The notes beneath the pieces were generated by a model. That model was given only the letters and a program-made list of their open reading frames with translations, made no database searches and had not been told where the DNA came from. This document shows positions 49,233 to 56,891 of a stretch of DNA of 64,000 bases, in pieces. The position numbers and the translations under genes were made by a program. Numbering within the stretch: position 1 is the first letter of the stretch; each line of letters starts with the position of its first letter. The stretch comes from Limnohabitans sp. DM1 (GTDB taxonomy: Bacteria > Pseudomonadota > Gammaproteobacteria > Burkholderiales > Burkholderiaceae_C): assembly GCF_001269385.1 (NCBI RefSeq), contig NZ_CXOO01000026.1:208421-272420 (forward strand). Reading direction: 5' to 3'.

Positions 49233-50846
49233 ATGAACTTTGCAAACAATCACGCTCTCCAAGCTGTACGTATCCATGCCAGTCAGGTGTGCAAACTGTC
49301 GCTGCTGTTGTTGGCTGGCGCAAGCTGGGCGCAGTCGCTGCCGACCGAGGTGCCTTCCACCATCCAGAACGTGACCGTGTACCCCGGTGTGGCGGTGATT
49401 GAGCGTGTGGCTAAAGTGCCGGCCAATTCACGCCAGCTGGTGCTGCCCTGCCTGAGCACAGCGTTTGACATGTCGGCCCTGCGCGTCGAGGGGGGCCCCG
49501 GCGTCAAGTTGGGCGCCATCAGTGCTGTAGACCTGCCCCGCGCCGAAGCACCAGCATGTGCCCGCAGCCCACTGGACACCCAAATTTCGACACTGGAACA
49601 GCGCATTGCCGCTTTGCGTGCAGAAGAAGCTTCTCACGACCTGGTGCTGAACTATCTCAAAAATTTGGGAACCAACGTCACACCACGTAAAACCAAAAAG
49701 GGCATGACGACGATGATGGCGCATGTCCAACGCAGCGGACTGGCAACCAGTCTGCAACAGCTTCGCGTGGTACGTGAACGCGAAGCACTGGAACGTGATC
49801 TCAAACCCCTGCAAAGCCAACTTGAGCGCCAGCAAGCGCAAGCGCACGTTCGGCAACTGAGCGTGCAGTTGCATGCCGAACAAGACAGTGAATTGCGACT
49901 GAGCTACCCCGTGCAAGCCGCGACATGGGCACCGGCCTACCGTGCCACGCTGGACAGCCCCAATGCCAGCGTGCAGATGGAACGCCTGGCCCAGGTCAGC
50001 CAAAACAGTGGCGAAGACTGGCGTGGCGTGAGCTTGCGGCTGTCAACAGGCTCCCCACGCTCTGCACCTCAAGGACCTTTGCCACGGGCCTGGATCATTT
50101 CACCCCGCCCGCTGTTGCAAGAAGGCCGAGTGATGATGCTCGCTCCAGCATCAGCGCCAGCACCTGCGCTGTCTGAGCGCAACGGCTCAGCCCCTGCTCT
50201 GGACTTTGCTGTAGAAATTGTGCAAGGTGAATACGCCACCGAATTTCTGGTGCCCGGAAAAGTGAATGTTGCCAGCGGTCAAGAACGTGTGGCCTTCAGC
50301 CTTGAACGCCAAAACTGGCCTGCCAAAATATTGGTACAAACCAGCCCGAAATCCGAAGCCAGCGCCTGGATCAAGGCCGAAGTGGCCCGCCCCGAGGGAG
50401 TCTGGCCTGACGGATCACTCCAGCTGTTGCGTGGCCAACAAACCATCGGCCAAAGCACCTGGCGCATGGGCAACGAAGCCCAACTGACGCTGCCCTTCGG
50501 ACGCGATGAGCAAGTGCGCGTCCAGGTCAAATCGACCCCCGAACAAACCGCAACCACGGGCTTCATCAGCACCCGTCAGGAACGGCGTGAATCGCATCAC
50601 TATGAAGTGCAAAACCTGCACCGCACCCCTATTGAGCTGGAGGTCCTGGAGGCGCGCGCCCTGGGCACTGATGCGCAGATCAGCGTTGAAGCCGTATTTG
50701 ATCCGGCGATAGAGCCTCAGCCTTGGCGCCCCGCAACGGGCATCGTGGTCTGGAGAAAAACCCTGCCTGCTTCTGCAACCGCCACATTCAAGGCCAACTA
50801 CCTGATCACCCACCCCAAAGACGTCCCCATCAGCGAAAACCGTTGA
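49233..50846 (+). CDS. Exported DUF4139 (mucoidy-inhibitor MuiA-like) protein
   Basis: 537 aa. A signal peptide ends near residue 33 (LLLLAGASWA). The N-terminal DUF4140 part contains IQNVTVYPGVAVIERVAKVP; residues about 110-215 are coiled-coil (DTQISTLEQRIAALRAEEAS); the C-terminal DUF4139 part has LSYPVQAATWAPAYRATLDS, SGEDWRGVSLRLSTGSP and RRESHHYEVQNLHRTPIELE. The family is periplasmic or surface-located with no firm role. The start at 49233 follows AGAGG. Confidence 0.85.
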   Translation: MNFANNHALQAVRIHASQVCKLSLLLLAGASWAQSLPTEVPSTIQNVTVYPGVAVIERVAKVPANSRQLVLPCLSTAFDMSALRVEGGPGVKLGAISAVDLPRAEAPACARSPLDTQISTLEQRIAALRAEEASHDLVLNYLKNLGTNVTPRKTKKGMTTMMAHVQRSGLATSLQQLRVVREREALERDLKPLQSQLERQQAQAHVRQLSVQLHAEQDSELRLSYPVQAATWAPAYRATLDSPNASVQMERLAQVSQNSGEDWRGVSLRLSTGSPRSAPQGPLPRAWIISPRPLLQEGRVMMLAPASAPAPALSERNGSAPALDFAVEIVQGEYATEFLVPGKVNVASGQERVAFSLERQNWPAKILVQTSPKSEASAWIKAEVARPEGVWPDGSLQLLRGQQTIGQSTWRMGNEAQLTLPFGRDEQVRVQVKSTPEQTATTGFISTRQERRESHHYEVQNLHRTPIELEVLEARALGTDAQISVEAVFDPAIEPQPWRPATGIVVWRKTLPASATATFKANYLITHPKDVPISENR

Positions 50847-50876
50847 CGGACACGGCTAAAACACCTGCAGCAAGTC

Positions 50877-51054
50877 CTATAGATTCGGCCCGATGAAGTC
50901 TGAGCCGTGTGTTGCCCGTTGGGAGGATTTTGTGGGAGCTTGCCAGCCAGGCGAAAAGACTGTGCTCCACAAGCGTCTGATCGCCAGCAGGGCTAGCGCC
51001 CACAAGGTGCAAGGTTGAAGTCACCCTGCAAACTTCACAGGGCCGGATCAATAA
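50877..51054 (+). repeat. MITE-like element, copy A (about 178 bp)
   Basis: About 94% identical to 52810-52986 (roughly a dozen differences). The ends are imperfect inverted repeats: left CTATAGATTCGGCCCGATGA, right (reverse complement) TTATTGATCCGGCCCTGTGA. The middle has a second dyad, GTGGGAGCTTGCC facing GGCTAGCGCCCAC. It contains no coding sequence. It lies between the DUF4139 gene and the methyltransferase gene. Confidence 0.88.
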
Positions 51055-51285
51055 TGGTGTTGCGGCATGGGGGCGTCTGAGGTGCCAACCAAAGCTCGTA
51101 TTCCAAGGCCCTGTCCATGGGCTGACATGTCCAGCCTTTGCATCGTCCAGAGAAGCTCCTCAGCGTGCAGGTAAACACAGACACCCTTCCTGAACAGGGC
51201 AAGACTGGGGCTTTTGACACGTCTGCCAGCGGAATTTCATCCACGGGGGTGACAAAGTCGGCTGGACCCAGCAGGAGAGCCGGCC

Positions 51286-52125
51286 ATGCAGTTTCAAACC
51301 GATTTCCCCATTGTGGATGCACTGCAAGGCGTGCCGCGAACCTCGCTGGTGCCACTGGTGGCGCGTGCCCGAGCTGGGGCCTCGTATCCGGCGCTGGACC
51401 CACAAGACCGCTACGCCCAGGACCTGCTCACCGCCATGGGTGTGCAGGTCCACACCGGCGCCGAAGATACCGCCGCCCTGGTCAATGTGCTGTGGCGCAC
51501 GAGCCGCATCAAACAGCTGGGGCTCGCCTTTTTTGCCCGCCACCCCAAATGCTCGGGATTGAATCTGGGGGCGGGGCTGGCGCATTATTTCCAGTGGCTG
51601 TCCAACGGCAAAAACGCCTGGTTGGACGTGGATTTAAAACCGGTGATCGAGCTCAGGCAATCATTCATCCCTCAAACCAGCGGGACTTGCAACAACCAGG
51701 TCATCGACATCACCAAGCCAGGCTGGTGGAAGCTCTTGAAGCTGTCAGGCCATCACAGACAACCCGTGTTCGTGGTCTGCGAAGGGGTGCTGATGTACCT
51801 GCAGCCCAGGCAAGTGGACCGCATCCTTCGGGAAATTGGCGACAACGCCCCACAGGACTCCGAAATCGTGGTGGACTTCATGACACCTTTTGCCGTGGGT
51901 CAGTCCGTGCTGGCCAAGGCAGTTAAACCCATGGATGCCCCCTTCACCTGGGGCGCATACAACGGCCAGGAAATCGCACAGACGCACCCTCGGCTGGAGT
52001 TGCTGTCGCAGCTGAGCGTGTCTCAAGCCTATGGTTGGGGCGCCGTCTGGGCAGAGATGTTTTGGGGTCCAATCATGGGTGGCCCGCTATACGGGCTGGC
52101 GCATTTGCGGGTCAGCGATCCATGA
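51286..52125 (+). CDS. Class I SAM-dependent methyltransferase, LCMT/TcmP type
   Basis: 279 aa. The SAM site is LNLGAGLAHYFQWL near residue 90, followed by WLDVDLKPVIELRQSF with the acidic ribose-binding residue, and FVVCEGVLMYLQPRQVDRIL, the hallmark of leucine-carboxyl-methyltransferase-like enzymes including polyketide O-methyltransferases such as TcmP. Substrate unknown. It starts after AGGAGAGCC. The insertion-like repeats A and B lie on either side of this gene and the hemerythrin gene. Confidence 0.84.
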   Translation: MQFQTDFPIVDALQGVPRTSLVPLVARARAGASYPALDPQDRYAQDLLTAMGVQVHTGAEDTAALVNVLWRTSRIKQLGLAFFARHPKCSGLNLGAGLAHYFQWLSNGKNAWLDVDLKPVIELRQSFIPQTSGTCNNQVIDITKPGWWKLLKLSGHHRQPVFVVCEGVLMYLQPRQVDRILREIGDNAPQDSEIVVDFMTPFAVGQSVLAKAVKPMDAPFTWGAYNGQEIAQTHPRLELLSQLSVSQAYGWGAVWAEMFWGPIMGGPLYGLAHLRVSDP

Positions 52126-52227
52126 AGGCCCGTCAGGGGTCTTGACAGGGGCGGGACAAGGCCTGGCGGGCACTTCCGCGATAATTTGCACCAACCTTCG
52201 CTCCATACCCTCTATACCTTGCCCCAC

Positions 52228-52716
52228 ATGACCACAGCCACCCCCACCCTCATGCCCTGGACGGAATCCCTCTGCACCGGCGATGTGCGCATGGACGAAA
52301 CCCACCAGGAGTTTGTGGACATGATCAACCAGATCCTGGCCACCCCCGAAGACGAACAATTGCCGCTGTACAAGGCCTTCCTGGACCACACGGTGGAGCA
52401 CTTTGCCCAGGAAGAGCGCTGGATGCTGGCGACCGGGTTTTCCGCTGACAACTGCCACGCCGAGCACCACGCCACCATCTTGGAGACCATGCGCGTGGTC
52501 GAAGCCCATTATCTGGAAAGCGATAAATCCATCATCACGCGCCTGGCCGAAGCACTGGCCGAATGGTTTCCGGGCCATGCCAACAGCATGGACGCCGGAT
52601 TGGCTGCACACCTGAAGTCGGTGGGCTTTGACAGCGTGACCGAGACGCTGGCCGACGCCTCGGTGATCCAGAATGTGACCATGTCCGGCTGCGGCAGCGT
52701 CAGCTGCAGCAGCTGA
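52228..52716 (+). CDS. Hemerythrin-like diiron protein
   Basis: 162 aa with all seven diiron ligands in canonical spacing: H26, H58, E62 (HTVEHFAQEE), H77, H81 (HAEHH), H117 and D122 (HANSMD). It probably carries or senses oxygen, or stores iron. The tail is Cys-containing (SGCGSVSCSS), which is unusual and might bind a membrane, metal or thiol partner. Confidence 0.9.
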   Translation: MTTATPTLMPWTESLCTGDVRMDETHQEFVDMINQILATPEDEQLPLYKAFLDHTVEHFAQEERWMLATGFSADNCHAEHHATILETMRVVEAHYLESDKSIITRLAEALAEWFPGHANSMDAGLAAHLKSVGFDSVTETLADASVIQNVTMSGCGSVSCSS

Positions 52717-52809
52717 AAATCCCCCCGGCAACCCCACCCAGCCGCCTGGCGCTGTCAACTGCGGCACTCATTGCGTGCGGACGCACTTTACGCGCAAGGC
52801 ATGAGGCCA

Positions 52810-52986
52810 CTATGGATTCGGACCGATGAAGTCTGAGCCGTGTATTGCCCGTTGGGAGGATTTTGTGGGAGCTTGCCAGCCAAGCGAAAAGCCTGTGCTC
52901 CACAAGCGTCTGATCGCCAGCAGGGCTAGCTCCCACAAGGTACAAGATTGAAGTAACCTTCAAACTTCACAGGGCCGGATCAATAA
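52810..52986 (+). repeat. MITE-like element, copy B (about 177 bp)
   Basis: Second copy of the element at 50877-51054, same orientation, with ends CTATGGATTCGGACCGATGA and GGGCCGGATCAATAA. The SDR gene starts within 2 bp of its right end, so the element may supply that gene's upstream signals. Confidence 0.88.
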
Positions 52987-52987
52987 C

Positions 52988-53752
52988 ATGCCTATCATGA
53001 CAAAACACCTTTACATCCTTACAGGCGCCTCTCGGGGCATGGGCTTGGCCATCGCTGAACAGCTGCTACAAGCGGGCAACAGCCTGCTGTGCATCTCGCG
53101 CCACAGCAACGACACACTGGCGACTGCCGCCCAAAAAGCCGATGTGCCTTTGTTGCAATGGACGCAAGACCTGGCGGACGGGCAAAGCGCCAGTGAACGC
53201 CTGCGCCAGTGGCTGGCCTCGCAAAACCCCGCCGAGCTCAGTGGTGCCACCTTGATCAACAATGCCGGCGTGATTCCGCCCATCGGCCCCTTGAGCCAAT
53301 CCCAGCCTGCCGATCTGGCCCTGGCCCTGCGCGTGGGTCTTGAAGCGCCCATGCAGCTGTGTGCCGCGTTTTTGGGAGCAACCGACGCGTGGACCATCCC
53401 GCGCCGTGTGCTCAATATTTCTTCAGGTCTGGGGCGCAGCGCCATGGCGTCGCAAGCTGGTTATTGCGCGGCCAAAGCGGGCATGGACCACTTCACCCGC
53501 TGCATGGCACTGGACGAAGCCCTCAAAGCCCACGGCGCCAAAGTCTGCTCGCTGGCCCCCGGGGTGATCGACACCGACATGCAGGTGCAATTGCGAGGCG
53601 CAGCGGGCAAGGCCTTCCCGGACCAGGCGAAATTTGCCCAGCTCAAGGAAAAAGGCCTGCTCAGCTCGCCTCAGCAGGCGGCCCGTCAAGTCCTGTCGTT
53701 CCTGGCCCGGCCAGACTTCGGGCTCAACCCCATCGGGGATGTGCGCGACTGA
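52988..53752 (+). CDS. Short-chain dehydrogenase/reductase
   Basis: 254 aa, classical SDR. The cofactor motif TGASRGMG is at residues 12-19, NNAG at 91-94, catalytic Ser near 145-146, Y159 and K163 (YCAAK). It is close to the sepiapterin/benzil reductase branch and probably NADP-linked given Arg16. Substrate unknown. Starts at 52988 and 52997 are both possible, and no clear Shine-Dalgarno is present because the MITE-like element abuts it. Confidence 0.87.
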   Translation: MPIMTKHLYILTGASRGMGLAIAEQLLQAGNSLLCISRHSNDTLATAAQKADVPLLQWTQDLADGQSASERLRQWLASQNPAELSGATLINNAGVIPPIGPLSQSQPADLALALRVGLEAPMQLCAAFLGATDAWTIPRRVLNISSGLGRSAMASQAGYCAAKAGMDHFTRCMALDEALKAHGAKVCSLAPGVIDTDMQVQLRGAAGKAFPDQAKFAQLKEKGLLSSPQQAARQVLSFLARPDFGLNPIGDVRD

Positions 53753-53858
53753 GCCACTGCCCGCCCACCAAAGCGCCGCCCATGTCAGGTCAATGTAGCG
53801 ATTGCCCCTGACACTGAGCCGTTGTTTCAATTTTTATTTTTCTACTGGAGATTTTCTT

Positions 53859-55043
53859 ATGAGCCGTGAAGTTGTTGTTGTCAGCGGTGTGCGCACCGCC
53901 ATTGGTACCTTTGGTGGCAGCCTCAAAGACATCCCGCCCACCGAGCTGGCCGCGCAAGTCGTGCGCGAAGCCCTGTCCCGCGCGGGCACCGACGGCAAGG
54001 ATGTCGGCCATGTGGTGTTTGGCCATGTGGTCAACACCGAACCCAAAGACATGTATTTGTCCCGCGTGGCGGCCATCAACGGCGGCTGCGGCGAAACCAC
54101 CCCCGCTTACAACGTGAACCGCCTGTGCGGCTCGGGCCTGCAGGCCATCGTGAACGCCAGCCAGTCCATCTTGCTGGGCGACTGCGACATCGCCATTGGC
54201 GGTGGTGCAGAAAACATGAGCCGCGCGCCTTACGCCAGCCTGGCCACCCGCTTTGGCGCACGCATGGGCGACACCAAAATGATCGACATGATGATCGGTG
54301 CCCTGCACGACCCCTTCCACAACATCCACATGGGTGTGACCGCCGAAAACGTGGCCGCTAAATACGGCATCACCCGCGAAATGCAAGACGCATTGGCTCT
54401 GGAAAGCCATAACCGCGCCGAGCGCGCCACCGCCGCCGGTTACTTCAAAGACCAGATCATGCCGGTCATGCTCAAAAGCAAAAAAGGCGACGTGGCCTAC
54501 GCCACCGACGAGCATTTCCGCCCCGGCTGCAAGCTCGAAGACATGGCCAAGCTCAAGCCCGTGTTCTTGAAGGAAAACGGCACCGTGACCGCGGGTAACG
54601 CCTCGGGCATCAACGACGCGGCGGCTGCCGTGGTGCTGATGGAAGCTGGCGCGGCCAAGGCCCGTGGTGCCAAGCCCATGGCCCGCTTGGTCGGTTATGC
54701 CCACACAGGCCTGGACCCCAAGATCATGGGCGTGGGCCCAATCTCTGCCACGCACGCCGTGCTCAAGAAGACTGGCCTCACCGTGAACGACTTGGACGTG
54801 ATCGAGGCCAACGAAGCCTTTGCTGCGCAAGCCTGCGCCGTGACCCGCGAACTGGGTCTGGACCCCGCCAAAGTCAACCCCAACGGCTCGGGCATTTCGC
54901 TGGGCCACCCCATCGGCGCGACGGGCGCGCTGATCACCGTCAAAGCCCTCTACGAGCTGCAACGCGTGAACGGCCGCTACGCGCTGGTGACCATGTGCAT
55001 CGGCGGCGGCCAGGGCATTGCCGCGATTTTTGAACGCATGTAA
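53859..55043 (+). CDS. Acetyl-CoA acetyltransferase / beta-ketothiolase
   Basis: 394 aa thiolase with catalytic C90 (NRLCGSGLQAIV), H350 (SLGHPIGATG) and C380 (CIGGGQG). The substrate-binding loop resembles the BktB branch, which takes C4-C6 chains, but PhaA-like acetoacetyl-CoA synthesis is equally possible. The start follows ACTGGAGA. It stands alone, with no phaB or phaC nearby. Confidence 0.93.
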   Translation: MSREVVVVSGVRTAIGTFGGSLKDIPPTELAAQVVREALSRAGTDGKDVGHVVFGHVVNTEPKDMYLSRVAAINGGCGETTPAYNVNRLCGSGLQAIVNASQSILLGDCDIAIGGGAENMSRAPYASLATRFGARMGDTKMIDMMIGALHDPFHNIHMGVTAENVAAKYGITREMQDALALESHNRAERATAAGYFKDQIMPVMLKSKKGDVAYATDEHFRPGCKLEDMAKLKPVFLKENGTVTAGNASGINDAAAAVVLMEAGAAKARGAKPMARLVGYAHTGLDPKIMGVGPISATHAVLKKTGLTVNDLDVIEANEAFAAQACAVTRELGLDPAKVNPNGSGISLGHPIGATGALITVKALYELQRVNGRYALVTMCIGGGQGIAAIFERM

Positions 55044-55085
55044 AGCCTGTCGGTGCGGAAGCTGCCGAGCAACAGGGAGACATTT

Positions 55086-55192
55086 GTAGGTCGGCGGCTT
55101 CAGCCGCGACATGGGCCTGCGCCAAATCCAACAATGTCGGACCTGAAGGTGCCGGCCTACGGGTAGAGATTGGTAGGTCGGTGGCGTCGGCC
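55086..55192. repeat. REP-like palindromes, two and a half copies
   Basis: GTAGGTCGGCGGCTTCAGCC (55086-) pairs with GTCGGACCTGAAGGTGCCGG ending CCTAC (55136-55160). A third arm GTAGGTCGGTGGCGTCGGCC follows at 55173. It fills the gap between the thiolase and the convergent dioxygenase gene. Confidence 0.8.
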
Positions 55193-55200
55193 TCGGCAGA

Positions 55201-55953
55201 TCAAGCCTTGGCGCTGGGCTCGTCCAGAAAACTGTCTGATCGCAAGGTGATCACCAGCGTATCGCGCCAGCCGCCATCCTGCTCGGGCTGAATGGGTGTG
55301 GTTTCGTGGATAACGCGGGTATCGTCCATCAAGAGCAGCGACCAGGGTTCGTCAAGGGTGAAACGCTGACCGCGTGGGCTGTCCATGTCAAACACACGGG
55401 TCTCGCCCCCTTTGATGCCGTGTCTGCCAATCAGAAACACGGCCACCCAATTCACGCCATCGCGGTGCGCACCCTCGGGTGTGGGGCGGCCAATGCCGTC
55501 GGTGGTGTCGATGCGAAACTGGTGCGCTTCGGTGAACCAGGTCTGCTGCCCTTGGGCTGCAGAAGCCACACAGGCCAGCCATCGCAGCAGCGCCGACCAG
55601 GCCGCTTGCTGCACCACCTCTGGCGCCATGGGCTCAAACCAGCGCTGCATGCCGCCATGCAAGGCGTTGTAAGACAAAGGCTGCCAATGCGCACGGTGGG
55701 GCACGGCCTGCAGGGCCTCTGAGGTGACCTCGAAACTGGCGTGGCGCCGACGGCGATAGCGGCCGCCGTCCTTGAGGTACTGGTCCGGCGGCAACTCATT
55801 CCAACTGGGCTCCAGCGCCTGCAAATCAGCGGTGGACACCCCGGCCAAAGCACACACACTGGCCGCACTCAACACGGCAAAGCCTTGGGCCGACAAAGTG
55901 GCATTGAGCTGATCAGGGGCGGTCAGCGGCGGTGGCAAGGTGTTTTGAGGCAT
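55201..55953 (-). CDS. 2OG-Fe(II) dioxygenase family protein
   Basis: 250 aa. The iron motif is HRDGVNW...VIHET (His-x-Asp and a distal His), with GGETRVFDMDSPRG between. This is the 2OG-Fe family that includes amino-acid hydroxylases such as isoleucine dioxygenase. Substrate unknown. The start MPQNTLPPPLTAP at 55953 fits better than one 34 codons upstream. Confidence 0.83.
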   Translation of the reverse strand: MPQNTLPPPLTAPDQLNATLSAQGFAVLSAASVCALAGVSTADLQALEPSWNELPPDQYLKDGGRYRRRRHASFEVTSEALQAVPHRAHWQPLSYNALHGGMQRWFEPMAPEVVQQAAWSALLRWLACVASAAQGQQTWFTEAHQFRIDTTDGIGRPTPEGAHRDGVNWVAVFLIGRHGIKGGETRVFDMDSPRGQRFTLDEPWSLLLMDDTRVIHETTPIQPEQDGGWRDTLVITLRSDSFLDEPSAKA

Positions 55954-56099
55954 GAAAACGTCCGGGCAATCAGGCAAAGCTGCAAGCATAACGCCCAATC
56001 GGCCCACATCTTGAAGTGCAAAGCTCGGCATTCGAATCGCCTGACCTTTGCACAATCACCGATACGGATCACACACCTGCTTTAGGTGAACAAACCTTT

Positions 56100-56170
56100 G
56101 TCGGGGCAAAAGTCACCGACCTACAAGGCAGCAGCGGCATCCCCGTAGGTCGGCACTCGAAGCGTCCGAC
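56100..56170. repeat. REP-like palindrome downstream of slyD
   Basis: GTCGGGGCAAAAGTCACCGA with its CCTAC end (56100-56124) pairs with GTAGGTCGGCACTCGAAGCG and its TCCGAC end (56145-56170). It lies 9 bp after the slyD stop. Confidence 0.75.
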
Positions 56171-56179
56171 GCTGTCGCC

Positions 56180-56656
56180 TCAATGGTGGTGACCGTGCGC
56201 GCCGTGGGCGTGGCGGTGGGTCACTTCTTCGGCCGAGGCGGCGCGCACTTCGAGCACTTTCAGGGTCAGGCTCAGGTTTTGACCCGCCCAGGGATGGTTG
56301 GCGTCCAGAATGACCTGGTCGCCCTTGATCTTGACCACGTTGAAGACCTGCTCTTGGCCATCGGCAGAGCGGCCACGCAGCTGACCGCCGACCTTCACGC
56401 CCGGGGGGAAGTCCTTTTTGGAGATGGTCTGCACCAGACTCTCGTCGCGCTCGCCAAAGGCATCGGCCGCTGCAAGCTTCAAGGTGGTCTCAAAACCCAC
56501 TTCCTGACCTTCCAGCGCTTCTTCAATCTTGGGCAGGGTGTTGTCATAGCCACCATGCAAATAAGAAGTCGGCTCTTGCGCCTTGTCGAGCAACTGGCCT
56601 TGGGCGTTCACCACTTTGTAGTGCATGGTGACGACGGTGTCTTGGGTGATTTTCAT
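56180..56656 (-). CDS. slyD: SlyD-type FKBP peptidyl-prolyl isomerase
   Basis: 158 aa. The FKBP part (MKITQDTVVTMHYKVVNAQG, SYLHGGYDNTLPKIEEALEG) holds the IF chaperone insert (about residues 70-125), and the C-terminus HRHAHGAHGHHH binds nickel or similar metals. It folds proline-limited proteins and may serve metalloenzymes. The start at 56656 is set by homology. Confidence 0.92.
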   Translation of the reverse strand: MKITQDTVVTMHYKVVNAQGQLLDKAQEPTSYLHGGYDNTLPKIEEALEGQEVGFETTLKLAAADAFGERDESLVQTISKKDFPPGVKVGGQLRGRSADGQEQVFNVVKIKGDQVILDANHPWAGQNLSLTLKVLEVRAASAEEVTHRHAHGAHGHHH

Positions 56657-56740
56657 GCGGGCTTTCGAAGTTTTCAAAAGTGAAGATTGTCGTTCAGTCT
56701 GGCGTCCGCCAAGTCAGATCAAGCGGGCTATCGCCAGCAG

Positions 56741-56877
56741 GGCTGGCTCCTACACATGCACGCCAGAAGGTTTTTTTTAGGAGCTTGCCTGCAACCGATG
56801 GCCTGCAGGGCTGACTCCTACACATGCAAGCCAGAAGGTATTTTTGTAGGAGCTTGCCTGCAAGCGATGGCCTGCAG
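56741..56877. repeat. Tandem pair of about 68-bp repeats
   Basis: Two units (56741-56808, 56809-56877) read GGCTGGCTCCTACACATGCA... and GGCTGACTCCTACACATGCA..., each ending GATGGCCTGCAG; they differ at only a few positions. Each has TAGGAGCTTGCCTGCAA in common with the GGAGCTTGCCAGCC core of the MITE-like elements. They fill the gap between slyD and uvrD. Confidence 0.88.
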
Positions 56878-56891
56878 ACCCGCGCATCGGC

